From assembly GCA_035772735.1 (NCBI GenBank), contig JASDFA010000010.1:134481001-134545000 (forward strand): a stretch of DNA of 64,000 bases, given 5' to 3'. The notes under the pieces are model-generated. The model did not search any database, was not told the DNA's origin, and worked only from the letters and a program-made list of their open reading frames with translations. Both the position numbers and the translations under genes were made by a program. Numbering within the stretch: position 1 is the stretch's first letter; each line of letters begins with the position of its first letter. Source of the DNA: Datura wrightii (Eukaryota > Streptophyta > Magnoliopsida > Solanales > Solanaceae). Positions 12,208-24,470 of this stretch are shown piece after piece.

Positions 12208-13375
12208 CTACTGAGCTGAGCATGCTGGTGGAGCTGCTGAACTGGTGGATAGGTCTCGACCTATACCATGGCCCTGTCTGGCTGAAGGGCAGTCTCTGAG
12301 CATATAATTGGGCTTCCCGTACCCAAAACATGCCCCTGAACCTGCTAAGCACTGACCGGTGTGCCTCCTAACACAGCTGTCACAAACTAGAATGCTGGGC
12401 TCCACCGACTAGCTCCCCTGACCTCATATTCCTGATGCCCCTCCTCCCTGATCATGCATTGACCTGGATGGAGTGTTGGCTGGACGGCGCTAGGGCTGAT
12501 GACCTCTGGTAGGACTGCTGGTGATGTCCACCTCCAGACCTGTGCTGGGAGAAGCTAAAATTGTCTATCTTGGCCTTCTTGGCCTCTCTCTTCGTCTCCC
12601 TCATTTGCACCACCTCATCTATTGGACATACAAGAACAATCGAGAAAAGTTAATGTACTGATGTAGCATAGTGGTCCTATAATTCTTGAGCAAGTAATCT
12701 GCCACCCTATTCACAAATTTGCTCACCCGAGCCCTATGATCGACCACCATCTCCAGCGCATACTTGGACAACCAGGTGAACTTTAGAGCATACTCCTGGA
12801 TGGTCATGTTGTTCTACTTCAAATTCACAATATCAGCCGCCTTGATCTCCCTCATTTCTTGGGGAAAAAATCTTTATAAGAATGCGGTAGAAACTCATCC
12901 CAACTAATGGGACCCACTTTGACTCCCCAGCTATCCTTCCACTACCTGTACCAAATATAAGCGACCCCTTTCAACTGATAAGAGGCTAGGTCTGCACACT
13001 CATTGCTTGTCACCCCTATAATCTGGGTGACCTTCTAGATCTCCCCAATGAACTTATGTGGGTCCTCATCCACTCTCGACCTAAGAAATACAAGGGGATC
13101 CATCAAGAGGAAATTCCTGACTCTAGCCACTGCTGTGTTTCCATTCTGGAGAACCTGAGCCACTACCTACTAATTGACCTGAGCGGTCAATGTTTGTGCC
13201 AACATCTGGATAGCCCAAAAATTAGCATAGGCAACCTGCTCAGGCACATGATCCGCTGGGCTGATGGGGCTTGCTGGTGCCCATCTCCATTGCCATCCTC
13301 GTGGCCATTTCCATTTCTGTTACCGTTCCTTCTTCCTTTAACTCGTAGGGAAGGTATGATTCTATAAACGTGTAT
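12208..13375 (-). pseudogene. E2 gag (relic)
   Basis: 13187-13408 holds the N-terminal Gly/Asn/Asp-rich segment. The start codon expected by comparison with E1 reads ATA rather than ATG. 12619-12807 holds a piece of the gag core, and 12208-12405 the knuckle. The knuckle reads CFGYGKPNYMLRDC, so its second Cys and its His are both Tyr, each explained by a single G-to-A or C-to-T change. RNA binding through it is lost. Confidence 0.8.
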
Positions 13376-13550
13376 AGCACGAGTTAGAAGGATAGAGAGA
13401 TACTTCATCGCATGACATAGATCATGAAAGAAAAGAAAATTTCCTAAAATGTTTCATAGCCTCTTCGTCATAAGTGTGGCGTGCTTCACATCCATGAAAA
13501 AGACTCTATTTAACATGGCTTTCAGACACCCTAGGACACACTGAACCTTT

Positions 13551-13562
13551 GCTCTGATACCA
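13551..13562 (-). other. E2 primer-binding site (tRNA-iMet type)
   Basis: Minus strand TGGTATCAGAGC, a perfect match to the plant initiator-Met site used by most gypsy elements, 4 bp from the LTR end. Confidence 0.88.
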
Positions 13563-13566
13563 AATT

Positions 13567-15706
13567 TGTCATGACTCAAACATAGGCCCGGATCTAGACA
13601 TGAAACCAAGAACCATAAATGGCTCCAAGTCGACCCATGGCATGAACATGAAAACTAAATCTTAGCATACACAAATTGGAAAACAACTATGAAGGTCCTT
13701 GAAGGATGAGGACTCACCAATAATACTATTTGGGCTAAACTTTGGAAAACTGGCTAGCGGCGGACTGAGTTTGAATGTCTGAGCCTGTATTATGAAATAA
13801 TAGAGCATAGAGTATGCGGCCAGTACTTGGAATATACTAAGTATGCAAAGTAAGTAAAACAGGCTAAGCAAGTATAAGATGCAAACATGCATAACATAAA
13901 TCATATCATTATAAGATTCTGAGAGTAAGGACTGTATGTTTGATATATGAAAACATGAATAGACATAAGCTGAACCTCATAACTGAATAGAATGACCCAA
14001 ATATGAAACTAATATTCATAAGTAGAACTAATAAACTGATTATTGGGTCAAATCTGCTGATAAAATAATATCATAACTGATGAATATGCACAACTGAAAT
14101 CATGAGGAACAATAGGAGACTCGTCATATAACCGACACTATCACCATAGAGCTTACGCAATCCCAACTATTACACTCAAGTGGGTAGAGCCATCCAAAGC
14201 CTTGCTAGGGATAAGGGTTGTACCATGATATCAATATCAAGCTGAAAGCCCATTCGGGGCAGGGGAAGCTCAGAAGGGAGGTCCTAAAGTAACTGAAGAA
14301 TCCTACGTTGGCACGTAGTTCTGAGACTCAGGGTTCTCCTGAACCCCTAGCCTACTCGGTGCTAGACACTGCTCCCAAAAATGTGAAAATGCTCTCCATC
14401 ATTTTTCAATGAAGCTGATAATATAATAACATGCATAGTTTAAAATCTAAATATGGGGAGTCTTGTCTCAAAACATACCACAAGCTGAACATGGGAGTAT
14501 CGACTCCAAAACCATATGGTAAGCTAATATTATAAAACTTAAGTAAATCATGAAAACATACTTAATTCCCGTGGGCTTGCCCAAAACTTTAACATACTTG
14601 AGATATACTTGATAGTCAAAAGCATGGATTCATACATGGGTAATCATTTCTTTCATGCTAGATAGCTCATCATACTTGAAAACATTGATCATAAACTTGA
14701 CTTTTCATGAAACTTACATAATTGGGAAAAATTCTTCTAAAACTTGAAATCATGGATTTATAATCAATTTGCACTTAAAAACTTCTCATGAATCTTAAAA
14801 TATCATTTGAAACATGAAGGGGATTGACCCATAAATTAAACATAGAGAATTTCATAAATTGGGTTAAACCCCATAGAATTATACACTTGAATTCATAAAC
14901 TTGAGAAGGGATTTGGGCATGAGAGTGAAGGGAAACTCTCATTCATGACCCTACATACCAGGGTAAGCTAATTCTATACCCTTCCTTGAAAGCCCAAGAG
15001 ATTTGGGGAAGAACGTGAAGAATTCTAGACTTGATCTCCTTTGAGATTCTCTAAAATTGCATGCATGTGGAGGGAATAGGTTAGAATAGGCTAAATCCTC
15101 TTTAAATCCGCCTAACCGAGCTTAAAACGACGTAGTTTAGCTCTTAGAAGTTTATAAATTATGAAACTTCCCTTAGTTAAATCGTAGAAAATTTTACTCT
15201 GCCAGGTGCCACAACTCACACCATGAGTCGTACCTCCATCCTACGACTCGTGGTTACCATCTGTATTTACCACTGATTTCCCTGACTTCTCTGAAGTTTT
15301 CCACGGGTCAGACCAGGACTTGTACCACCAACATATGAGTCGTTAGGTCCACCCAAGATCAATGCTTCCAAGATCCTTAGTTCCTCCTCACGGGTGTAGG
15401 CCACAACTTATTGTTTCACCCTATGAGTCGTACCTTGATTCGTTCCCTCCAAATTGATGCACAAAAGACCCCTTATGACTACTGACCACGACTTGTCCTA
15501 CGACTCCTGACATGTTCCCACGAGTCATACCTTGACTTGTTACTAAAAGGACTCCTGCTGCAGATTTTGACCACGACTAATACCACGACTCATTACTCTT
15601 TTCCACGACTCATACCACAAGTCATTCTGAGTCATTTTTTCAACATTTTTTTGCTGATCACACTTCAAATCCCGAGTCTAGTCGTACGAACCTTTGGTGT
15701 ATTACA
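13567..15706 (-). repeat. E2 5' LTR (2140 bp)
   Basis: On the minus strand it runs from TGTAATACACCAAAGG to GAGTCATGACA. Its right ~900 bp match 7593-8496. A cluster of ACGAGTC/GACTCGT words lies at ~15200-15640. No convincing gene is inside. Confidence 0.92.
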
Positions 15707-15709
15707 ATA

Positions 15710-15952
15710 TCCAACTAAATTAAACAAGCAACTGCAACAAAATTGAGCAAATAGATACAATAAAATTGCTGCATTTGTTCATCTTTTTGAAATTCATATT
15801 CTATCACTAATACAACTTTTTGACACTGATACAACTTTCTAAAATTTAAGGTGTATCACCGATACACCAATTCACTCTGTATCAGTGATACAACAATTTC
15901 ATTATATCTATTTGCTCAATTTTATTGTAACTATTTGCTTAATTTAGTTGGA
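15710..15952. repeat. 243-bp foldback / MITE-like inverted repeat
   Basis: The arms 15710-15762 and 15901-15952 are near-complementary over ~50 bp (TCCAACTAAATTAA at the left, TTAATTTAGTTGGA at the right), separated by ~140 bp. The loop itself contains small inverted GTATCACCGATACAC and GTATCAGTGATACAAC words. I see no transposase and no clear target duplication. It touches the E2 LTR end, so E2 may have inserted at its edge. Confidence 0.7.
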
Positions 15953-16175
15953 TACACTATATTTATTTGTTATATCTAGTTGTATCAACACTATTTTGTT
16001 GGATACACTAATAGGCCAAGTCAATCTGTATCAGTATATCAGTGTATTTTCAATTTTTTGAGTATATGCCACATGTATGTATTAGTGTATCTATCACTTA
16101 AATTTTATGACATACACTTATATCATCAAGAAATCATCATAAAATTAGATCTATAATAAATTAATTGAGGTAATC
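15953..16175. other. AT-rich spacer
   Basis: This is AT-rich DNA with scattered GTATCA/TGTATC words like those of the neighbouring foldback. There is no coding frame or family similarity that I can recognise. Confidence 0.5.
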
Positions 16176-16177
16176 TG

Positions 16178-16250
16178 CGAGAGAGAAAGAGACACGAGAG
16201 AAAAAGAGAGAGGTGAAAAGAGAAAGGAGATAGGCGAGCAAGAGAGAGAT
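16178..16250. repeat. GA-rich purine tract
   Basis: About 70 bp made almost wholly of GAGA/GAAA with GGCGAG inside. It is roughly complementary to the pyrimidine tract at 16427-16601. Confidence 0.8.
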
Positions 16251-16426
16251 GGATTTTCTATGAAAATGATAATTGTTGCTAAATTTAGAATATTTTAAAA
16301 TTAGCTATGTATTATATAAATATAGGGCATATTTAATAGATAACAGTAGTTTGGAACATAATTACCATTAGTAGTTATAGTTTACATAATTATAATTTAT
16401 AGCTATAGTTTTAAGACAAAAGAAAA

Positions 16427-16601
16427 TCTCTCTAACCTCTCTCCTCGATCTGGCTCGCCTCTCTCTTTCTCTCTCTACCTCTCCCTCTCTCTTCCCCTTT
16501 CTCTCTCTCTTGCCTCTCTTCTTTAACTTACTTGCCTCTTTCCCCTCCCTCTGTCCTCTCTCGCACCCCCTCTCTCTTTCACTCTCACCCTTTCTCCCTC
16601 T
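16427..16601. repeat. CT-rich pyrimidine tract
   Basis: About 175 bp of CTCT/CCTC low-complexity sequence containing GGCTCGCC. Small open frames here (16532-16835) are a by-product of the composition. Confidence 0.85.
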
Positions 16602-16875
16602 TTGTATATTGTATTTTTACCTCTCTTTGTGTGTTTATTCTATATTTCTATATTTTTGAAGGGTATCAGGAAACTGTATTCACTGTATTCATACATACAT
16701 TTAGGTTGTATCCTCTCTCTCCACTCTCGCCTCCTCTCTTTCTCTCTGTATTTTGTATTTTCACCTCTCTCTCTATACTTGTATATTTTTTGGGGTGTTA
16801 AGCATTGTATTTGTTGTATACATACGTGCATTTAGGTTATATCCTCTCTCTCACCTCTCTATCTATTTATTCTAT
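16602..16875. repeat. Degenerate minisatellite, left half
   Basis: Imperfect repeats of a module with CACCTCTCTCTCTAT, ATATTTTTTGGGGTG and a TGTATTCATACATACATTTAGGTTGTAT-like block, recurring at ~130 bp. The array continues at 59311 after E3, which inserted in it. Confidence 0.75.
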
Positions 16876-19854
16876 TGTCACGCCCCGACCCTGGGCCTAG
16901 GTATGGCTGGTACTCGTACTCATTTCTGACTCGAATGAACCGTATAACATGGTGTACATCATGAGCATACCTCTAATCATAAGGGGAATATAAATAGACT
17001 TAATCTATTAAAATTAAAGTACTCAAATTATAGAAAAGACTTGCCAAGTTTTACATTAACATGAATAGCAATCTATGAAGCCTAAACATAATGGAGTAAC
17101 TGTTTTACTGGGACAAGGCACTTGGCATATCTTTAAATCAAAATCTAATAAAACTGAATAAAAGACTAAGCTGAAAACAAGTGGGGCTCACCAATAGCTT
17201 AATGAAAGAGAATCCTAGCATACAACTCAATCATCGGCATGAGTACCTGAGTCTTTATTGTAAAATAATACAGCGCCCCCGACAAAAGGAACGTGAGTAC
17301 ATAGAATCATGCTATATGTGGAACGTGAGTACATAGGACCATACTATATGTGAAATGGCTAAATGAAACATAAACATAGCTGATAATAGAAAGGAAAACC
17401 AGAAGTATAGACATGCTATGAAGGAAATCAAGAATATGAGATCAATAGGTTGACATTTTTAAAAATCACATTTTTTTCATCATCACTCATTATTTCATTG
17501 TGGGAGGTTCTTACTTTAATTGACATAAACCACCATGTAAACGCGAAGTCTGATCTTTGCTTGCTCAGCTAAGTCATCTCACACCTTGCTACAATAATAG
17601 ACGTATATAATATAGTTTGCTAGTAAGGATCCATATCAGTCCATACCAGGAGCATTTTGGAGCCACCCGAACTAATGAAAATGATCCATCATACTACATT
17701 GGCACACGTAGTTTCAGGCATGAAGCCTTCTCGGTTAATAGAACTACTCCGCTTTCATTACATAGCATGATTTACTTAAAATCATATTTAAGCAACCAAG
17801 CTTATCATCATAAGTCATCATCATATCATGATCATAGTTTACCATTGTCATAAGACCTTTAAATTCCTAAGTCATCATATCATAATCATTTTTCATAAAA
17901 GTCATTGAAACTTCTCTTGATAAGGAAAAATAAGAATATATAAAAGCATTGAAACTTCTCTTGTAAAGGAAAAATCATAGTTCATAAAATCATTGAAACT
18001 TTTCATAAGAGGGTTTTGTAGAACTCATAGAAAGATCAAGAAGGATCATAAACACACATAGGAACTAATGGAGTAAGAATGATCATAAAATGTATGTAGA
18101 AACTCATGGAAATTCAAGAATGAATAATCATTGACATATCATACTTAACCTTAACCCAAACAATTCAATAAGAAGGAGCATTTCATAAGTAATTCCTTAA
18201 GAGGATTCATCAAACTCCGATTATGAAGGAAAATCACATCTTTCATACTTTTATAATTTCACGTAGAAAATCAAAAAATTCTAGGAAAAGAGGTACCATA
18301 AAGGATGAGCATATCATATGGAAGTCTTGGATTTCATAAGAATCAATAAGATCAAGGAATAAGGTTTTCATCATAACTCTAACTCATACTTGGAGGAAAA
18401 GATCATAGACATGAATAACATAGAGTGGGGAAGAACAATGAGGTTCCCATACGTAGAGATAACCTTAAATACCTTAAAACACTACAAATATTGAAGAAGA
18501 ATCTGATCTTGGAAGGAGAAAGACCACAAGAACCTTTCTTGAACCTTGGAGATAAGTTCTCTCAAAAACTTAGATTTTACTGTAGATTCTTGCTTAGGAA
18601 ATATAATCAATTGTTAGAATCACTTAAATATCATGAGAGTATGATTACCTTGATGTGATGAGGTATTTTCTCCTTGATGGATAGTGGGTTTGCTAAAAAT
18701 CATGTCTTGGACCCTAAAAGTGAGTTCTTTATTCTTACTAGATATAGGAAGATGATTTTGATGTTAGAATCATGAAGAAATTCATGGATTTATGTTGTAA
18801 GATCATGGAGAATACTTATATAGCCTTAAGAGGGTTGAAGAGAGCTCTGGGAACTGAGAGGGTTGATCTAGAGGCGGAAAAATAACAAAAGAATCATTTA
18901 TGGCGGCTTTTAAAAGCCCTGAAATCCCCAAAAGGATAGACCATGGTTTAGGTTGATGTTCTATGGACTCTTCCATCAAATTTGGGTGGAAATTCACAAG
19001 TTTTAGGTCATTTTTATGGATCACAGTACGAACCATCCTTCTATTTCACGAGCCATCATTCTGCCCATCTAAATCCAACAGTGCTCCACTAAAATATCCA
19101 TAACGTTTTACTCTTAATTCGAATTAACGAACGGTTGGTGGCTATGGAAAGAAGACTAAATAACCTTTAATTTTATAGGTAATGAGACATACAACTCTTC
19201 ATATAATGGGAGGAATGTATATTTGAAGTTGACCCTTGTAGGAACTTATACGAAAACTCAATCGGTTGGAACGCTCTCAACTCAACTTTGTGCGAGAGGT
19301 TTCTTATGACCTTAACTTGTATCCAATGCACTTCCCACAATTAAGAATTAATATTAGCACCTAGTTTCAATAAAAATACACCGGGTTCGGTTCTATCATG
19401 CTTTCCAGCTAGTAATTGGCAAAGGATGGACCATCCTTTTGATTGACAGTCCGTTCTTTCGACCATCTAAAATGTTCAAAGACCCAACACAAAACTTGGC
19501 ATCAAACGACAACCATTTGACAAACCTTACTTTTGATTGATGGTCCATTGTTTGGATCGTCAAAAATATTCGGAGACTTATTACATTTTGATCCTCAATC
19601 GATGGTAGAATATGATGGCCCATGCATCTAATACACAGTACGTGTATTCAATCTTCATATTCTGTACAGTGATTTCCTGAAATGCTTCACTTCCTCAACT
19701 TACCACTTTTGGTCACTTCTTTTCTTGGAAAAAGGACTTCACTCACCATGATCATCCTTCCAAACACTTAACAATCATTAAAAAATTTTCAGGTCGGCTT
19801 TATCTACATGCATAGAATCGTTCAAATCTTAGTATGATAGTACGAGGTGTTACA
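16876..19854 (-). repeat. E3 3' LTR (2979 bp)
   Basis: The plus strand reads TGTCACGCCCCGACC at 16876 and ends AGGTGTTACA at 19854, so the minus-strand LTR is TGTAACACC to GGGGCGTGACA. It aligns with 53803-53887 plus 56457-59310 throughout. U3 contains a two-copy motif array near 19430-19580. Confidence 0.92.
19436..19622. repeat. Two-copy ~94-bp repeat with ATGGACCAT/GATGGTCC words in E3 U3
   Basis: CTTTTGATTGACAGTCCGTT at 19436 recurs as CTTTTGATTGATGGTCCATT at 19530, each followed by a GACCATC or GATCGTC word and a run of A. The same pair exists in the other LTR at ~58910-59030, so it predates insertion of E3. Confidence 0.65.
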
Positions 19855-19871
19855 ATATCTCTTCCTTGGAA
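19855..19871 (-). other. E3 polypurine tract
   Basis: Minus strand TTCCAAGGAAGAGATAT abuts the LTR start TGTAACACC. It resembles the E1/E2 tracts, which suggests that E3 is mobilised by a related gypsy element. Confidence 0.75.
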
Positions 19872-22749
19872 TCATTCATCCTTGAATGATGGTTACGGGC
19901 ACTAACAAATTCTAATTCTAGAAATTTTCCAAAAAATTTCAGTAGAGTTTTCTTTGTAACTAGAGTTATCCTGAATTCTCAAACCTATGTCAGCTAACCA
20001 GAAACGTTATTATAAGCCTCACGGAGCATCACATAGTGCTTAACATGAAAAAATATATAAGTAACACACATGTGGCTCCTCTTGGCCTATTTTAAAGCAT
20101 TAAAAGGAAATTCTCCCTACAACTTACCTGTACCTCTGTTCACCATCATAGACATCATCATCATAAGGAATCTTATAACATTCTTAGAAAGAAGTAGTAG
20201 GCACTAGTCATATCGGGCATTTAAGCTTAGGATAGATATGTAGTAGTAGGGTTTCCCTCGGACATAGGGCATAGAAAAGACATGAGGTTGTGGATCATGA
20301 GTAGCATAACGTGGGATATGACTTCATGGGATCATAAAGAAAGGATAATATCTCTCATCACTATCATCATCATAATTATACTTGTAATATATGAGGTTAA
20401 TGGAAAAAAAACTATATGCATGAACTATAAGACGTTAGGGATGGAATATTAACATAGCTTGAGCATATTAACCATTGGTCATGGATTCGTAAAATGTTGC
20501 TGGCATAGTTTTGTACATAGGCTTCATTTCATCGGCAAGACATTATCATAGAGCATGAGTACGTTGGATATATGATGCGAACAAAGCGTTAACATTAAGT
20601 AATTTCATCTTGGCCAAGGAGAAAATGGAAACAATTAGCTTTCATATCATTCTTGGCTCCATATATAGCTTTTCAATGTCCTAATTTTTTTCCCTAAAAC
20701 TTTCACGAACACTACTTTTTTGGTCCATAAATTAGTGGTCAGGTCTTAAGCATTTCTAAAGTTCAACAAGATTTCTTTTGCCTCTAAAATTATCCCAATG
20801 AATAATATTTATCCTTATCACTAGAACCAAACCTCCTCGAACTCCATGAAGAAGTCCCAAATGCAAGAATTGACACATTCATCAATACGACATTCAAGCC
20901 TATCACTATATATATTTCATTAGTCCTTTGCAGCTAAAACCATCCAAAAGCTTTTCTGTCTTCTAAAAATTCCCTACTATCAACAACCATTCAAGATTAT
21001 ATTTGGAGGCGTGAAATACTTTCATCTAATCACTTCACATAGTTAAAGACTAACTTCCTTCACTTCCCGCATTCTTTAACTTTTGATAGAACAAGTGTAC
21101 CTATTATTGCCAACAAAAAGGGAATGTCTACTCTCTCCAGTCTACCATATACCACATTATAAGAGAGAGCTATTAGAGTAATAGAGCATAAGCATGAGCC
21201 TCATGAAATACGACTGGAGGTCTAAGTTATGGTCATAAGAATGCGGTATGAAGAAAGTGCCACCTTTTGGAGTATAATTGTAAAATCAAATGGAATATTG
21301 TTCAACACACTGAATCTCATTATTACATCATTATCCTAACTGGAACTTCTTACTGATAGAACCATAGGCATGAATACTTCATACACCAATCACATGGGGT
21401 ATGAATAGGGAATCACTTTGAGCATAGATAAGACGTAGTTGCATGGAAAACGGAAATTGACACCCTTGTTCTTAATTTTAATATGGGTTCATAAATCTTT
21501 CTGAGAGAAGTTGTAGCATTGCACAAACTGCTCTTCCTGATGGCTCACATCTTGGTGTTTCCACGGGCATCATGATCATGAGAGAATGCATAGGCATAGA
21601 CATGACATGAATGCGTAAAACATTAGTTGAGCGTTATCTTGACAAAGTATTGGGATTTTATTAGAACGAGGATAGTTCATTATCATTACATTTCTTCTCG
21701 GAGTCCTTTACTATCTGGATATGTGATATGTTTAGGTATTTTACTGTACCATCTCCCCCTTAGTTTAAAAGTTGGCATTCTAAGTCTATGGACCCCTTAT
21801 CTAAATAGAGTCTTAGATGATCATTTTCTTATTCTTCCTTTACTCCGTGTAACTCTTGCATTGAACATAGTTGGAAACCTTCTTACATGTTTATCGATGA
21901 AAGAAAGTCTCCCTTACTGTATTATAGTTATATTACTCTACATGGTAGTTGTATCAATATATATTCCTAGCTGTCGCACCCCTCTTATGGAATACGTTCA
22001 TGGATACTATAAGTCAAGGTAGGGTTTTCTTCCTAGATATCTCTTAACTTCCTCCTGCCTCTAAGGCTATCATTATATAACTTATACTCTTATTGTCTTT
22101 GTTATCCGCTTCCCTTATCACCTTAACAATATGATTTCCTCATAGAAGTTTTACTCACATCATATCTTCAAATTTCTATCCATCAAATTCAGATGAGCTT
22201 CAAAATTATAATAAAAGGCATAACATCATCCGTCTATTATCTTCTCACTTTAGCTCTTGGGATGGGAACACCGTGATGATACACTTAGTATTTCTCCACC
22301 TTTCACGACTCAAAAATACTAAATTAGGCACACATGGAGTTTAAAAGCTTAGTATCTTATGTAACAATATACCTCATTAGGTCACACCATCTCCCTTCAT
22401 AATTCTTAAGATTTTATCTTTATCTAATGCGTTAGCTTCCATTCACTTATTCGTCTAGAGCTCACATATATCATGCTTAATCCTTCATAGATGTCATAAG
22501 TTATTGCATTCCCTTCCCTATATCAGAACTACTAGATCCAATCTCAAAACTAGTATCATCACCCTCATATTTTCATTCTTTCCCCATGATAATCATTTAG
22601 AGTTTCAGCCTAGTATTATTACTAAAATGGGTAGCAACTTGAATCATTTATCCAACACAGAAATATAATTACCAAAGTGAAATCAATGAAACACTATCCC
22701 ATTGAGAATTCATGACAAAATAGTTTATCCTAATCACTCGGCCCATCAA
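19872..22749 (-). other. E3 interior, 3' part: non-coding
   Basis: About 2.9 kb of AT-rich DNA with no gag, protease, RT or integrase motif on either strand. A 131-codon plus-strand frame at 21627-22022 is antisense to the element and rich in Leu/Ile/Tyr. I could not tie it to a family and treat it as chance. The last five bases (22745-22749, ATCAA) are the E4 target site. Confidence 0.6.
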
Positions 22750-23530
22750 TGTCACGCCCCACCTTGGGAGGCATGACAGACACCTGGTGCCCTACTAGGA
22801 TCTGAAATGGCTTAACTAGGCCTATGCACTCTAGGTGCAGGTTTACTTTCCAAATCATGAAAATAACGGGCTATATTTCGACTGTAAATACAACTTCCGG
22901 CAGAAAAGACCTTATAACCACCTGTAAAGAAAAATAGCTAACCAGAAACAGGCAATAATAGGGAATCCTATGTGAGCCAATCAGTCCACCATGATATATA
23001 GTTATGACTATAACTCCAGTGCTAAGCTAAACTATGGCCGACAAGGCCGCTAATCGATCAACTAAACAAGGCCCCACACGGCCAACACATAAACTAAAAT
23101 ACATATGGGCCCCACACAACCAATAACAGCTAATCGCAGGGAAATAAAAACAATCTACAAGCCTCTAGGAGTAATATGATGGTCGGGAAAGGGCCCTGAC
23201 CTACCCATAAATTGTACAATAAAAAAGGAGTAAACCTTCTATCTATAAGCTCCGGAAGAAAGGAGCCGACTCTTCTGCTAATCATGGCTAGAGGCTAAGA
23301 GGGACCTGCTCCTCATCTATCCGTACCTGTAGGCAAGTAATGCAGCGCCCCAGAAAGAGAGTCAGTACAATATGTACTAAATATGTAAGGCGATAACTGT
23401 AAACGACTGAAATAAAGAGATAGAACTAAGGATAACTGAAGTGAATGGATAGAGATCATACCTGAGTAATAGAACTTCTTACTATCTAATTTATTAATAA
23501 CTAAAGCAAACATCAACCTTACCTAGCCCT
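22750..23530 (-). repeat. E4 3' LTR, part distal to interior (U5 side)
   Basis: TGTCACGCCCCACCTTGGGA at 22750 matches TGTCACGCCCAACCTTGGGA at 35851 and continues collinear until CCTAGCCCT, where E7 is inserted. The matching point in the 5' LTR is about 36628. Confidence 0.92.
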
Positions 23531-24260
23531 TGTTCGGGGTGTTATATGGGTATAAAACTCACACGCAAGTGCACGTGGTCGAATAAGTAGTACAGTGGCT
23601 TAAGTAAGCCAAGTATCGATCCCACAGGGACTGGGATGAAGTGCAATCTGCTCAAGTGTACTATATTTCGATTCTAAAAATGCAGACAACAGTGTAACCA
23701 AGAGTTTGAAATTTTGTTTAATAATTTTTATGCTAAAGCTAAAACAACTATCTAATTTGAGTCTGAACTATGAATGAGAGCATGCTGAGGTTAAACGAAC
23801 ATGTAATGAAATTAATTATCGGTGTAATTTGGTTAGTCTTTTCCTCCGGTTGCTAGCCAAGAACATTTGCCAAGAGATTAAAACTCTCGTATTTAACCTC
23901 ACTTAAGAATCATGAACCATCCACCTACATTTCTGCGATTAAATGCAATTCATGTTCTAGCCATACAAACCCGGTTCCTAAATTGACTAATACGACTTTC
24001 AGGTATATTTCTATCCTAAAAGTAAATCAATTCCCAATTTTCCCAAACCAAGAAAAGATCATATCCTATTAATTCACAACTTTCCAATTTCTTGCTCTCT
24101 CGAGTGAAACCGGACTTTTTAGACATACATTAACGTAGGCCACACATTAATGCAGTAAGAACAAGAATTAATAGAACAACCATGGAAGAAAAGATGAAAA
24201 ACCAAAGAATCAATAATCACATTTCATTACAATTGTTCTTAACCTCAGCAAGAAGATGAA

Positions 24261-24308
24261 TTAGCCACTCATTTGTGGATTAAACATCGTTAAATGAGTG
24301 TTAAACAT
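24261..24308 (-). other. Possible 15-codon leader uORF in E7 3' LTR
   Basis: The first ATG after the TATA box on the minus strand opens a 15-codon frame, MFNTHLTMFNPQMSG. The same little frame is present in the other E7 LTR (28629-28676), and as MINTHFMMFNPQMSG in both E6 LTRs (40338-40385, 44778-44825). It could act on translation of the downstream gene, but general LTR similarity may explain its survival. Confidence 0.35.
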
Positions 24309-24433
24309 ACAAGCAATTGAATTCAAGGAGAAGGAAAGAGAGAAAAACCCTGATAATTTCGTCCCCTCAACTGCCTGTAACCCACGTTCTTGCTCCACCA
24401 AGTTAGAATATTGAAAAATGAACCTAAGTGTTC

Positions 24434-24441
24434 TATTTATA
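24434..24441 (-). promoter_or_regulatory. E7 3' LTR TATA box
   Basis: Minus strand CAGTATAAATAGAAC lies 29 bp downstream of the palindromic 33-bp array. It is the likely U3/R core promoter. The other LTR has the same box at 28802-28809. Confidence 0.75.
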
Positions 24442-24470
24442 CTGGTGGGAATTTTTCCCGGAATAACAAG

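Larger units (their letters stand above)
7593..15706 (-). mobile_element. E2: decayed Ty3/gypsy chromovirus-like element, 3' LTR interrupted by E1
   Basis: Same layout and orientation as E1, but a different family: its LTR starts TGTAATACCCCAAAGG. The 5' LTR is complete (13567-15706). The 3' LTR survives in the window as 7593-8496, matching ~14790-15706; the remainder lies beyond E1, left of the window. The interior (8497-13566) has gag to integrase in pieces with many stops and frameshifts, more decayed than E1. This fits E2 being the older host of the E1 insertion. Confidence 0.92.

Noticed and set aside
16532..16835. Ser/Leu/Phe-rich frames
   Set aside because: Products of CT-rich low-complexity DNA.
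21627..22022. 131-codon plus-strand frame
   Set aside because: It is antisense to E3, AT-driven in composition, with no recognisable domain or second copy in the window. Treated as chance.
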